A stretch of 64,000 bases of DNA from CAVZXS01 sp963779325 (lineage in GTDB: Bacteria > Bacteroidota > Bacteroidia > Chitinophagales > Chitinophagaceae). Where the stretch lies: assembly GCA_963779325.1 (NCBI GenBank), contig CAVZXS010000025.1:62001-126000 (forward strand). The letters run 5' to 3'. A model generated the notes under the pieces. That model ran no database searches. It was not told the origin of the DNA and saw only the letters and a program-made list of their open reading frames with translations. Shown in pieces: positions 37,350 through 46,443 of this stretch. Position numbers and translations under genes: made by a program. Each line of letters opens with the position of its first letter. The stretch's first letter is position 1.

Positions 37350-38207
37350 ATGAAAAATTTTGACGAAAAACTTCATCATTTAATTGATGAAGCATTGAGA
37401 GAAGATATTGGTGACGGAGACCATTCTACTTTATCAAGCATAGATGCGAATGCCAAAGGGAAAGCTGTATTAAAAATAAAACAGGACGGAATATTGGCCG
37501 GTATGCAGGTAGCCGAAACTATATTTAAGCTCAAAGAGCCTTCTTCTGTTTTTAAACCGCATAAAAAAGACGGAGATGCTATGCAATACGGCGAAATTGC
37601 TTTTGAAGTAGAAGCTAAGGTGCATACTATTTTGCAATGCGAAAGATTGGCGCTGAATTGTATGCAACGCATGAGCGGTATAGCCACACTGACCCGGGTG
37701 TATGCAGAAAAATTAAAAGCCTGCAAAACCCAGATACTTGATACAAGAAAAACAACGCCCAATTTTCGGTTGCTTGAAAAAGAAGCGGTGCGAATTGGCG
37801 GAGGCATCAATCATCGTTTTGGATTGTACGATATGATTATGCTGAAGGATAATCATATCGACTATGCCGGCGGTATAGAAAAAGCCATTGAAAGAGCTTA
37901 TGCATATGTGCAAACCCGGAAGCCCGGTTTGAAAATAGAAGTAGAGACCCGCAATATTGAGGACGTACAAAAAGTTATGAAAGTAGGTAAAGGAAAAGTG
38001 TTTCGTATTATGCTGGATAATTTTAAGCCTGAGCAAATTACAGAAGCATTAAAAATAATTGACGGGCAATTTGAAACGGAAGCAAGCGGCGGCATTAATT
38101 TGGATAATATAGAGGAATTTGCAAAAACGGGAGTAGATTATGTTAGCGTAGGCGCATTGATTCACCAGGCAAAGAGTTTGGATTTGAGTTTGAAAGCAGC
38201 CCCCTAA
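37350..38207 (+). CDS. nadC: Nicotinate-nucleotide pyrophosphorylase (quinolinate phosphoribosyltransferase)
   Basis: A 285-residue enzyme of de novo NAD synthesis. The start is ATG 37350 (MKNFDEKLHHLIDEAL). Conserved segments include EDIGDGDHST, RLALNCMQRMSGIAT, DTRKTTPNFRLLEKEAVRIG, GGINHRFGLYDMIMLKDNH and the C-terminal VDYVSVGALIHQAKSLDLSL. A C-rich repeat begins at its stop codon. nadE, the last step of the same pathway, lies in this window at 43955. Confidence 0.95.
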   Translation: MKNFDEKLHHLIDEALREDIGDGDHSTLSSIDANAKGKAVLKIKQDGILAGMQVAETIFKLKEPSSVFKPHKKDGDAMQYGEIAFEVEAKVHTILQCERLALNCMQRMSGIATLTRVYAEKLKACKTQILDTRKTTPNFRLLEKEAVRIGGGINHRFGLYDMIMLKDNHIDYAGGIEKAIERAYAYVQTRKPGLKIEVETRNIEDVQKVMKVGKGKVFRIMLDNFKPEQITEALKIIDGQFETEASGGINLDNIEEFAKTGVDYVSVGALIHQAKSLDLSLKAAP

Positions 38208-38227
38208 ATCACCCAAGGGAGACTTTA
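38199..38227. repeat. Dispersed repeat, CCCCTAAATC.CC.AAGGG.GACTTTA type (copy 1)
   Basis: It overlaps the nadC stop codon. Related copies are at 47449-47477 and, inverted, at 46411-46435. The copies share the AAATC-C-CC-AA-GG-GACTT core. Confidence 0.55.
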
Positions 38228-38273
38228 GATTCTGATACTCGAAGATTGCTTTATCTTTTGACATAATATAGCT

Positions 38274-38615
38274 ATGAGTAAAAAAAATAAACCTGATACA
38301 AGAGGATTTGTGTACAGCACTGATCCTGATTTTTCTTTTGAAGAAGAAAAAAATAACGACGAAACCTTATTGCCTGCACAACAGGTTTTGAAAATAAAAA
38401 TGGATACTAAACATCGCGGCGGCAAAGCCGTTACATTGGTAGAAGGTTTTACCGGCAAGGAAGATGATTTGCAGGAACTGGGTAAAAAATTAAAAACATT
38501 TTGCGGTACCGGCGGCTCAGCAAAGGACGGTCAAATAATTGTACAGGGCGACCAGCGTGATAAAGTGCTGCAGTGGTTGCACAAGAACGGGTACTCAAAA
38601 ACAAAAACTGCTTGA
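38274..38615 (+). CDS. SUI1/eIF1-family translation factor (YciH-like)
   Basis: A 113-residue protein. Residues 40-110 form the SUI1 domain: KIKMDTKHRGGKAVTLVEGF, LGKKLKTFCGTGGSAKDG and IIVQGDQRDKVLQWL carry the conserved pattern. In archaea and eukaryotes this family monitors start-codon choice. The bacterial proteins can affect initiation fidelity, but their normal role is unclear. The first 30 residues are a charged, probably disordered arm. A two-helix membrane protein follows after four bases. Confidence 0.85.
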   Translation: MSKKNKPDTRGFVYSTDPDFSFEEEKNNDETLLPAQQVLKIKMDTKHRGGKAVTLVEGFTGKEDDLQELGKKLKTFCGTGGSAKDGQIIVQGDQRDKVLQWLHKNGYSKTKTA

Positions 38616-38619
38616 TAAG

Positions 38620-38790
38620 ATGGCATGGATACTTTGTATAACAGGAACACTGTTTTGTTTATCGGGAGCTTACCTTTTTCACAAAAATTCTTTTGAGGAA
38701 GGCGGAAATATTTTACCACCTGTTATTGTAATGATTGCCGGGGTATTATTAATTGCATGGGGTACGGCAAAATTCTCGCACCTGTCATAA
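38620..38790 (+). CDS. 56-residue two-helix membrane protein
   Basis: ATG at 38620, four bases after the SUI1-family stop. It encodes two hydrophobic helices, WILCITGTLFCLSGAYLF and PPVIVMIAGVLLIAWGTA, joined by a short polar HKNSFEEGGN turn. It is probably translated together with the SUI1 gene. I do not recognise the family. It ends eight bases before the stop of the convergent CDGSH gene. Confidence 0.6.
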   Translation: MAWILCITGTLFCLSGAYLFHKNSFEEGGNILPPVIVMIAGVLLIAWGTAKFSHLS

Positions 38791-38798
38791 TTATTATT

Positions 38799-39242
38799 CT
38801 ATCCTTCAAACCCGATTTTCCTGTGCGTGCCGTCGCAATAAGGCTTATTGGCCGATTGGCCGCAACGGCACAAGGCGATTGTTCCTTTCTTTACTTCTTC
38901 CGTTCCGTTGCTGTGTTTAATAAGACATTCTGTTTTTATAAGATAGGGGCCGTTGACAGAAACCTCGATAGTAGTTATTTGGGCTGCTTCCGCAACTACT
39001 TTTGATTCTTCACCGGTAGCGACAGTTTCATTTATAAAATAACTTAGCGCACCGCTCGGGCATTTGCGTACCTGCTCTATAATTTTTTCGGTAGTTGAGC
39101 CCTGCATATTTATCCAGGGCCTTTTTTGCGGATTAAACACTTCCTGTAAACCTTTAAAACAAATAGCCGAGTGAATACACGTGTCCGGTTTCCAAACAAC
39201 GGTCACTTCCCCATTGGTATATTTATGTGTAGTAACAGGCAT
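38799..39242 (-). CDS. Iron-sulfur protein: divergent Fer4 domain fused to CDGSH domain
   Basis: A 147-residue protein with two iron-sulfur modules. The N-terminal Fer4_19 (YjdI-like) part has Cys22, Cys28 and Cys61 in TCIHSAICFKG and RKCPSGAL. The C-terminal CDGSH part has Cys125, Cys127, Cys136 and His140 in CRCGQSANKPYCDGTH, the three-Cys/one-His [2Fe-2S] pattern of mitoNEET-like proteins. In many bacteria these are two genes or separate proteins. A role in redox or iron-sulfur transfer is inference. Confidence 0.88.
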   Translation of the reverse strand: MPVTTHKYTNGEVTVVWKPDTCIHSAICFKGLQEVFNPQKRPWINMQGSTTEKIIEQVRKCPSGALSYFINETVATGEESKVVAEAAQITTIEVSVNGPYLIKTECLIKHSNGTEEVKKGTIALCRCGQSANKPYCDGTHRKIGFEG

Positions 39243-39335
39243 AACGAGTGCTGTTTTTTTCTGAAAGGTAATTTACGATTTTAAAAGAAAACATCCGCTA
39301 TGATAAAACATGTAAAGTTTTAAAACCCGAACCAA

Positions 39336-40787
39336 TTACTGACCCTGCGCCAGGCTGTATCCTTTTTTGTCGCCCCATTTATTCAGCAATTCAAAAGAAC
39401 ATATTTTGAAATTGCCGCTCAGGCTTACATAAAGACCAATAACATCCGTTTGGTTCAGCGGTTCGTCATTTATACTTTCAAAACGTACATTATACTGGTT
39501 AACAAGATTGGTATATACAGAGCCGGTGGGCCATACCTGTGTACCGCGGTTACTGATACTGACAAGATTAAATTTTATTCCGCCGTGTCGTTTGCATTTT
39601 TCCGCAATTACAGAAGGTTGTTCATTGCTTTCAATAAATAAGTCGGCGCCAACGATGGTTTCATTTTCGGTTTCTTTGGAAACCATCATGGAATTAAATT
39701 CTAACTTTAAAGGTGCAGGCGTGCCCGGTTTATTGGGTACAATTTCTTTGGCGCCTATTGCAGGCTTTTTACCAAAATTACCAATGATGGCCTCGGTGAA
39801 TTGGGTAGTATTGACAGCCGGTTTGGTTTTATCTCCAAAGTCGCCGGTGTGTACACCGCTTTCCAACGTATACAGCAATGCATTTTCAATTACAGAAGCA
39901 TTTTCTGTAAGACCTACATGGCGCAGCATGGCAACGCCGCTCAGTAAAAGCGCTGTGGGGTTTGCAATATTTTTGCCCGCAATATCCGGCGCCGTACCAT
40001 GTACCGCTTCAAAGATGGAGATATGATCGCCGATATTTGCCGAAGGCGCAAAACCAAGACCGCCTATTAGACCGGCACACAAATCACTTACAATATCGCC
40101 TTGCAGGTTAGTCAGTACAATCACATCAAACAAATCGGGTCTTGTAACCAATTTCATACAGAGGTCATCAATAATTATATCATCGCATTTTAATTCGGGA
40201 TATTCTTTGGCCACTTCATTAAAACATTCAAGAAACAGACCGTCGGTCAATTTCATAATATTTGATTTATGCGCACAGGTAATGCGTTTGGCATTTTTTT
40301 GTCTTGCCATTTCAAAAGCATAACGAATTACCTGCATACTGCCGGGCCGTGTAATGAAACGACGGCTCAGTGCCACATCATGTGTCAGCATGTGCTCAAT
40401 ACCGCCGTAAGTGTCTTCTATATTTTCACGTACGATGGTAATGTCGATAGGGATGCCCGCTTTGCTGAAAACAGTCTCTACACCGTGCAAACTTTGTACG
40501 GCTCTTTTATTGGCGAATGTGTTCCAGGTTTTTCTTGCCGTTACATTTATACTTTTTACACCCTTGCCTTTTGGTGTTTCCATGGGCCCTTTAAAAAGCA
40601 AACCGAGTGCTTCAATGGTTTGTTTTGCTTCCGGCGTCATACCGTTGGAAAAGCCTTTATCAAACACCCATTTGCCCATATCTACAAATTCGTATTCAAG
40701 AGGCACTTTATTGGCATCAAAAATTTGTAATACAGCATTCATTATTTCGGGTCCTATACCATCGCCTTTTGCTACAGCTATTTTCAT
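39336..40787 (-). CDS. icd: NADP-dependent isocitrate dehydrogenase
   Basis: A 483-residue TCA-cycle enzyme. KGDGIGPEI (residues 7-15), the ENIEDTYGGIEH substrate/phosphorylation-loop region, ITCAHKSNIMKLTDGLF, VLTNLQGDIVSDLCAGLIGG and FEAVHGTAPDIAGKNIANPT are all present. The C-terminal extension of about 140 residues beyond the core (from KPAIGAKEIV) is like the long Thermus/Bacteroidota form. The transcript runs toward the CDGSH gene, with a 93-bp gap. Confidence 0.9.
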   Translation of the reverse strand: MKIAVAKGDGIGPEIMNAVLQIFDANKVPLEYEFVDMGKWVFDKGFSNGMTPEAKQTIEALGLLFKGPMETPKGKGVKSINVTARKTWNTFANKRAVQSLHGVETVFSKAGIPIDITIVRENIEDTYGGIEHMLTHDVALSRRFITRPGSMQVIRYAFEMARQKNAKRITCAHKSNIMKLTDGLFLECFNEVAKEYPELKCDDIIIDDLCMKLVTRPDLFDVIVLTNLQGDIVSDLCAGLIGGLGFAPSANIGDHISIFEAVHGTAPDIAGKNIANPTALLLSGVAMLRHVGLTENASVIENALLYTLESGVHTGDFGDKTKPAVNTTQFTEAIIGNFGKKPAIGAKEIVPNKPGTPAPLKLEFNSMMVSKETENETIVGADLFIESNEQPSVIAEKCKRHGGIKFNLVSISNRGTQVWPTGSVYTNLVNQYNVRFESINDEPLNQTDVIGLYVSLSGNFKICSFELLNKWGDKKGYSLAQGQ

Positions 40788-41022
40788 ATTACTATTTATT
40801 AGTTTGTTTAAAGTTTGTTTTGTTAGTCACCCGTGCGGGAATAATCAGTTGCACGGGTATTATTTTATTTGCCAAAAATCTTCAACCTTCGCTTTTCGGC
40901 CTTTTTCAGCAATTCGTTTGGCAAAAGGCAAATTTAAGCGAACCAAACCTTCAAAACGACCTTCCATATTTTTTGTTTCAGCGTTTAGCCCTTTTTTTTT
41001 ACTTTTACCAAAATGGTTTTAC

Positions 41023-41409
41023 ATGACCAGTAAGATTTCTGAAGGCATTGAAGTGACGGTTGATACGTTTTATCAATCAGACTACAGCAACCCGCTGCAG
41101 TCTGAATATATGTTTGCCTACCGGATCAGCATTGAGAACCATAACGATTTTGCCGTAAAACTGCACCGCCGCCACTGGCATATTGCAGACAGTAATGGCG
41201 AACACCGCGAAGTAGAAGGAGAAGGTGTAGTAGGCGTGCAACCAACCTTGCAGCCCGGTGAAAAATACCAATATGTAAGCGGGTGCAACCTGCGCAGCGA
41301 AATAGGCCGTATGTACGGAACCTATCAAATGGAAAATTTGTATAATAAAAAGCTTTTTACGGTAAACATTCCGGCTTTTGATATGTTAGTCCCTTTCAAA
41401 AGCAACTGA
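41023..41409 (+). CDS. apaG: ApaG domain protein
   Basis: A 128-residue protein of the ApaG family, a beta-sandwich linked in enterobacteria to cobalt/magnesium resistance. The start is ATG 41023 (MTSKISEGIEVTVDTFY); the frame stays open about 200 codons upstream only because it is antisense to icd. Conserved segments: YMFAYRISIENHNDFAVKLH, RRHWHIADSNGE, GEGVVGVQPTLQPGEKYQY and GRMYGTYQME. It is divergent from icd. Confidence 0.92.
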   Translation: MTSKISEGIEVTVDTFYQSDYSNPLQSEYMFAYRISIENHNDFAVKLHRRHWHIADSNGEHREVEGEGVVGVQPTLQPGEKYQYVSGCNLRSEIGRMYGTYQMENLYNKKLFTVNIPAFDMLVPFKSN

Positions 41410-41485
41410 TAAACGTTCATAATTAACTTTTTTTATCGTAAAGCTTGTATAACCAACCATTTGAGCATTAGCAGGGAATTGTTAT

Positions 41486-41531
41486 TATTTTTGCAACATG
41501 AGTTAACTACAAGCAATGTTTTGTACCTTTG
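41486..41531 (+). promoter_or_regulatory. Two tandem candidate -7 boxes before the desaturase
   Basis: TATTTTTG (41486-41493) and TACCTTTG (41524-41531) both match TAnnTTTG. They imply leaders of about 130 and 93 nt for the desaturase gene at 41632. Confidence 0.45.
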
Positions 41532-41631
41532 CCGCCATATTTTAAGCACATAAATCCACCTGTTGAGAATTACAAACCGCTAAATCATCGCCTTTTCTGA
41601 AAATACAATCAGCTTTAAATTATTTTTTATT

Positions 41632-42723
41632 ATGTCAAAAATTTCTTTCAACAACAAGAACACGGTTTTTTTTACCGAACTGAGAAGCGAAGTAGAGAAA
41701 TATTTTCAGGAAACAAAATTGAAGAAAACAGGCAATTGGCGAATACATATTAAGACCGCTATATTAATTCCGCTGGCAGTAGGTTTATATGCTTCTTTAT
41801 TAATTTTTACTTTACCGGTATGGGTGGCGCTTACCATGTGCGCTGTATTGGGACTTACGTTGGCCAGTATCGGTTTCAATGTTATGCATGATGCCTGCCA
41901 CGGCAGTTTCAGCAGCAAAAAATGGGTAAATAATACATTGGGTCTTACGCTGAATGCGTTGGGCGGTAATGCCTTTTTCTGGAAACAAAAACACAATATC
42001 ATTCACCATACGTATACCAATGTGGATGGTGTAGATGATGATATAGCAAAAAGCCCGGTAATACGCCAATGCGAAACGCAGAAATGGGTTCCCATGCACC
42101 GTGTACAGCATATTTATCTCCCGTTGGTTTACTCTATCACTTCTTTGGCCTGGACATTCATCATGGACTTTACAAAGTATTTCAAACAGAAAATACAAAG
42201 TACCGTTTTGCAAAAAATGGATTTAAAAGAGCATGTTATTTTCTGGGTTAGTAAAGTATTTTATGTTTTCTTTTATGTGGTATTACCGATCATGGCAGTT
42301 GGTTTAAAATCTTATTTAATCGGTTTTGCAGTTATGGAAGTTATACTTGGTTTTACACTGGCTATCGTATTTCAGTTGGCACACGTAGTAGAAGAAACTG
42401 AATTTGATGTAGCTATTTCCGGGGAAGACAAAGTAATTGAACACGAATGGGCCGTACACCAATTAAAGACCACAGCTAACTTTGCTACTAATAATAAAAT
42501 TATCAACTGGTACGTAGGCGGATTGAATTACCAGGTAGAGCATCACCTGTTTCCGAAAATCAGTCATGTGCACTACCCGGCTATCAGCAAAATAGTACAA
42601 CGCTTAAGCACCAAGCACGGTTTACCTTATCATAATTTTCCTACTATGTGGTCGGCTGTTGTATCGCATTTCAAATTTATGAAATACTTAGGGCAAAAGC
42701 CGCAACAGTTAGCAGCCGCGTAA
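41632..42723 (+). CDS. Membrane fatty-acid (acyl-CoA/acyl-lipid) desaturase
   Basis: A 363-residue di-iron desaturase. The three histidine boxes are HDACH (86-90), HNIIHH (121-126) and QVEHH (301-305). The Gln in the last box is typical of front-end (delta-5/6 type) and linoleoyl-CoA desaturase relatives. Four transmembrane helices lie around residues 45-80 and 205-270. It probably adjusts membrane fluidity. It stands alone, with tandem promoter boxes and a long leader, and is followed by a perfect 27-bp inverted repeat. Confidence 0.9.
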   Translation: MSKISFNNKNTVFFTELRSEVEKYFQETKLKKTGNWRIHIKTAILIPLAVGLYASLLIFTLPVWVALTMCAVLGLTLASIGFNVMHDACHGSFSSKKWVNNTLGLTLNALGGNAFFWKQKHNIIHHTYTNVDGVDDDIAKSPVIRQCETQKWVPMHRVQHIYLPLVYSITSLAWTFIMDFTKYFKQKIQSTVLQKMDLKEHVIFWVSKVFYVFFYVVLPIMAVGLKSYLIGFAVMEVILGFTLAIVFQLAHVVEETEFDVAISGEDKVIEHEWAVHQLKTTANFATNNKIINWYVGGLNYQVEHHLFPKISHVHYPAISKIVQRLSTKHGLPYHNFPTMWSAVVSHFKFMKYLGQKPQQLAAA

Positions 42724-42736
42724 TAAAGCAATAAGT

Positions 42737-42797
42737 TAAAAGTAAAAAGTCAAAAATTAAAAGGGTTATACTTTTAATTTTTGACTTTTTACTTTTA
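42737..42797. repeat. Perfect 27-bp inverted repeat between desaturase and gldB
   Basis: Left arm 42737-42763 and right arm 42771-42797 are exact complements with a 7-nt loop GGTTATA. The arms are A/T-rich with AAAAGT and AAAAAGTC steps. The same sequence family forms the gltB 3' end at 62579-62640. It may end both convergent transcripts. Confidence 0.92.
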
Positions 42798-42819
42798 CTC
42801 TATCTCCAAACGCTCAATG

Positions 42820-43836
42820 CTATTTCGGCTTATACTTCGCGCCGTCCAAAATTTCCCTCGGCGATTTATTCATTATTTCTTTCAGCGACATAGAGGAATT
42901 TTTACCGGCATATTTATTTACAATTTGCCAACCCACCCATTGGCCTATATTGCCCGGCGAGAAATTTTCGGGCATGCCTTGCGTGAAGGGAGCTTCACCA
43001 ATGTAATATTTGATAATATCCTGATCAATGGTTTCTATGTTTTCCCGTTGAGTTATAAAATTAAAAATTTGTCCTTCTTCCGCTTTGCACCAACCCAACT
43101 GTTTTTGGGTGTAGCCTGTTTTTAATGAATCTGCGGTGCCAGGCATTAACAGGCTCAATGCGTACCATTGTTTTCCTTTTTCAATCATTTGCTCAATTAA
43201 GTTTTTCCCTTTGCTTTTGTCGGGAAAAATATCCGTCACAATTGTTTTTATACAATTGGTGGCTATATATGCCGGTTCAAAGCGGCGGGAAATATACGTA
43301 GGGTAGAGTTGCTGTACTTCTTTGGATAAATATCCTTCGAAATCTTTTCCCGCATATTGTTGCAAACCGATGGCGATATAGTTATCGGTTAATGCAACGC
43401 CGGGGGCATCTAATGTACCGACAAAGGAAATGAATTTGGGTATTTTGTACTCGGGGAAATAATGCTTTACATATTTAATGCTTTGCTCCAACTCTTTTTC
43501 AACGGCGCTCATATCACCAACCTTCTTTTGAATAATGGTGTTTAATGAAGCATAACTGCCTGTCATTTGTTTTACAGCCATCACCGTATTATAGCTTGTA
43601 TCGCTGCCGCTTACCCCCAACAGATTTTGCATATAATCAAAATAAAAATCGGGGAACTCCTGCTGCAATTTCAGTAATGATTGAGAAATATTATTGGTAT
43701 CAATGTTGAAAAAGCTTTTTTCAAAACGTTCAATTTTTACATCTGCCTTAATGCCGGATACGTCGGGGCCTTTCGGTTTATTGTTGCAGGCAATTATTGC
43801 TGAACTGAGAATAAAAAACAGGCTGATCTTTTTCAT
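42820..43836 (-). CDS. gldB: Gliding motility lipoprotein GldB
   Basis: A 338-residue lipoprotein. The start is ATG 43836 (MKKISLFFIL), with lipobox SAIIAC (Cys17). The body fits GldB: KIERFEKSFFNIDTNN, LQQEFPDFYFDYMQNLLGV, and a DUF2268-like part with YIAIGLQQYAGKDFEGYLSK. GldB is needed for gliding in Flavobacterium, but its mechanism is not clear. It is divergent from nadE, an arrangement I recall from other Bacteroidota. Confidence 0.82.
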   Translation of the reverse strand: MKKISLFFILSSAIIACNNKPKGPDVSGIKADVKIERFEKSFFNIDTNNISQSLLKLQQEFPDFYFDYMQNLLGVSGSDTSYNTVMAVKQMTGSYASLNTIIQKKVGDMSAVEKELEQSIKYVKHYFPEYKIPKFISFVGTLDAPGVALTDNYIAIGLQQYAGKDFEGYLSKEVQQLYPTYISRRFEPAYIATNCIKTIVTDIFPDKSKGKNLIEQMIEKGKQWYALSLLMPGTADSLKTGYTQKQLGWCKAEEGQIFNFITQRENIETIDQDIIKYYIGEAPFTQGMPENFSPGNIGQWVGWQIVNKYAGKNSSMSLKEIMNKSPREILDGAKYKPK

Positions 43837-43942
43837 GCTGTAAAAACGAAGGTTTATATAAAATATTTTGCAAACGAAAGTACAGCAATCCCGAATAGAA
43901 AAATTAGCCCCGGCCAACCGCTGTTCATCTAAGACATTCATG

Positions 43943-43950
43943 TAAATTCG
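43943..43950 (+). promoter_or_regulatory. Candidate -7 box for nadE
   Basis: TAAATTCG (variant of TAnnTTTG) ends four bases before the nadE ATG. Confidence 0.35.
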
Positions 43951-43954
43951 TGTC

Positions 43955-45637
43955 ATGAAAATAGCACTGGCCCAGCAGAACTATCACATCGGCAACTTTG
44001 AGTACAATACGGCGAAAATTATTGCTGCCATCGACGAGGCAAAAGCGAATAAAGCGGATATTATTCTTTTCAGCGAGTTGTCGGTATGCGGCTATGCGCC
44101 AAGAGATTTCCTGGAGTTTGACGATTTTATTAAAAAAACATATGCCGCTGTTGATATTATAGCACAGCATGCCGATACCGTAGCGGTAATAGTTGGAGGT
44201 CCGGAAAGAAACCCGGTAAGGGAGGGGAAAGATCTTTTTAACACAGCTTACTTTTTATTTGATAAAAAAATACAGGCCACCGTTCATAAAACTTGTTTAC
44301 CCAACTACGATGTATTTGATGAGTATCGGTATTTTGAACCGGCTTACGATTGGAGTATCGTTAATTTCAAAGGGAAAAAATTAGCTATCACTATTTGCGA
44401 GGACATCTGGAACCTTGGCGATAACCCGCTGTACCGCATTTGCCCCATGGATGAATTGATGAAACAGCAACCTGATGTAATGCTGAACCTAAGCGCTTCA
44501 CCGTTTGATTATACTCACGATGAAGACAGGAAGGCAACCATTAAAGCCAATGTAGTAAAATATAAATTGCCTATGTTTTATTGTAACGGCGTAGGCAGCC
44601 AAACTGAAATAGTTTTTGACGGTACGTCGTATGTATTTGATAAAGATGCCAACTTAGTAGGGCAGTTACCTATGTTTAAGGAAGCAATTCAGTTTTTCGA
44701 ATTGAATGATGACGGTACCGTTAATGCACCAATCATTGAACCTGCAAGCCGCGTACCCGATAAAGAATTAGATCCTGTGGCATTACAAGCCGGTTTAAAT
44801 ATAGAGCAGGTATACAATGCCATTATACTCGGCATCAAGGATTATTTTGGTAAGATGGGTTTTAAACAAGCCATTGTAGCCAGCAGCGGCGGTATAGACA
44901 GTGCGGTTACCCTGGCATTGGCGGTAGAAGCGCTGGGCGCCCCAAATGTAAGAGCGGTGTTAATGCCTTCGCAGTATTCAACATCGCATTCGGTAACTGA
45001 TGCGGAGCAATTGAGTAAAACGTTGGGCAACCCGTATGATATTATTCCTATCAAAAATATTTTTGATTCATTTACCCATGAACTGAAGCCTGTTTTTAAT
45101 GACCTGCCTTTTAATGTGGCCGAAGAAAATATTCAAAGCAGGGTAAGAGGAAATTTAGTAATGGCCATTGCAAATAAATTCAATTATATTTTATTAAACA
45201 CCAGCAATAAAAGCGAACTGGCGACAGGCTACGGTACATTATACGGCGATATGGCCGGTGGTTTGGGTGTATTGGGCGATTGCTATAAACTGCAGGTATA
45301 TGAATTGGCGAAGTATATAAACAGGAACAAAGAAAGTATTCCGAAAAATATAATTACCAAACCGCCGAGTGCGGAACTGAGACCCGGGCAAAAAGACAGT
45401 GATAGCTTACCTGAATATGATGTATTGGATCCTATATTGTATCAATACATTGAAAGACGACAGGGGCCTAACGAGATAAAAGCATTGGGATACGATGCTG
45501 TATTGGTGGACCGGGCATTACGATTAGTAAACATTAATGAATACAAGAGAAACCAGTTTTGTCCCATCATACGCATTTCGCCCAAAGCATTTGGCGTGGG
45601 ACGAAGAGTGCCAATTGTAGGAAAATATCTTTCTTAG
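43955..45637 (+). CDS. nadE: Glutamine-dependent NAD+ synthetase
   Basis: A 560-residue two-domain enzyme. The N-terminal nitrilase-type glutaminase has Glu in FSELSVCGYAPRDF, Lys in KTCLPNYDVFDEYRYF and Cys in ITICEDIW (the Glu-Lys-Cys triad). The C-terminal NAD synthetase domain has the P-loop SGGIDS (residues 311-316) and the NTSNKSELATGYGTLYGDMA segment. It amidates nicotinate adenine dinucleotide using ammonia released from glutamine. It overlaps the 3' end of the convergent lipoprotein pseudogene by four bases. Confidence 0.95.
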   Translation: MKIALAQQNYHIGNFEYNTAKIIAAIDEAKANKADIILFSELSVCGYAPRDFLEFDDFIKKTYAAVDIIAQHADTVAVIVGGPERNPVREGKDLFNTAYFLFDKKIQATVHKTCLPNYDVFDEYRYFEPAYDWSIVNFKGKKLAITICEDIWNLGDNPLYRICPMDELMKQQPDVMLNLSASPFDYTHDEDRKATIKANVVKYKLPMFYCNGVGSQTEIVFDGTSYVFDKDANLVGQLPMFKEAIQFFELNDDGTVNAPIIEPASRVPDKELDPVALQAGLNIEQVYNAIILGIKDYFGKMGFKQAIVASSGGIDSAVTLALAVEALGAPNVRAVLMPSQYSTSHSVTDAEQLSKTLGNPYDIIPIKNIFDSFTHELKPVFNDLPFNVAEENIQSRVRGNLVMAIANKFNYILLNTSNKSELATGYGTLYGDMAGGLGVLGDCYKLQVYELAKYINRNKESIPKNIITKPPSAELRPGQKDSDSLPEYDVLDPILYQYIERRQGPNEIKALGYDAVLVDRALRLVNINEYKRNQFCPIIRISPKAFGVGRRVPIVGKYLS

Positions 45638-46129
45638 TGCTTAAGAGTTGCAATCACGGTAACCTGTGAGGGGAAACCGGGAAATGTTCTTTTTTGCGAC
45701 AGCACTAAATTTATATCATTGAGTGTAACAATTTTGAAAACTCCGCTTTGTCCTGCTACAACGGCACCTGAAAAATTAATTTCCGTTTCATTGGTTTGAA
45801 ATGCCCATGTAAAAGCAGCTGATTGCGGATCGGCAGGCGCACATTTAGTTGGCCCTTCATCCACCGTACCTGTACCATTTGAAACCAAAGTAGAAACATT
45901 ATCAGTTTGGCAGGCAGGTAAGCTACCCAAGCCGGTGGCGGGTATAGGAATGTCGATAGTAGCCATTGTTATCAGAGTCAATACCTGCACTTTCATATTT
46001 CCATGCTGCTGATGTGATAAGCTCAGTTTTTGTTTTGGGCGGTGTAACCTTATCCTTTTTCTTACAAGAGGAATTGGTTGAGGCTATTACTATTACGAAG
46101 GCCGAAAGAAAGATAATTTGCTTTTTCAT
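45634..46129 (-). pseudogene. Frameshifted small lipoprotein, lipocalin-like
   Basis: The first part opens with a signal peptide and lipobox (STNSSC, Cys near residue 22), then KTELITSAAWKYESAGIDSDN, like the start of Bacteroidota lipocalin-like domains. A single extra base at about 45963 breaks the frame; removing it joins to ATIDIPIPATGLGSLPACQTDN and the rest of the domain, which ends QVTVIATLKH. The corrected protein is about 164 residues. Function unknown. Confidence 0.68.
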
Positions 46130-46443
46130 ACTGTATTGTTTGATATTAATCGATAGGTTTGAATGAGCGTATGACGCCGTACCCGATAAAAACGTTGCCC
46201 CGCCTGTTTTATTGCCAATTATAATAACGGCAAACTATTTGCAAGAGGGAGTTCGTACTTTAGCAGCAAAATGGTTATGTGCAGTTTACGATGTAAAATG
46301 TGCGATTTGAGGCGTCTGAGCTTTGAATAAGCCCGGCAGCATTGCCCGGGTGTCAGCTAATAAAATTCCGTTGATTATTAATACTATTATTAAAAGCATT
46401 TCTAATAACTAAAACTCCTCTTTGGGGATGGAGGTAATTTATT
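46130..46443. other. Divergent spacer before moxR
   Basis: A 314-bp spacer with no gene. It contains a CCCGG...CCGGG hairpin near 46333-46353 and the repeat at 46411-46435 just before the moxR ATG. Confidence 0.6.
46411..46435. repeat. C-rich repeat before moxR (inverted relative of 47449-47477)
   Basis: CTCCTCTTTGGGGATGGAGG lies eight bases before the moxR ATG. Its core TCCTCTTTGGGGAT is the exact complement of the core after moxR. Confidence 0.6.

Noticed and set aside
40411..41022. A long upstream extension of the apaG frame (about 200 codons)
   Set aside because: It is antisense to the conserved icd gene and has no recognisable domain; ApaG homology starts at the ATG at 41023.
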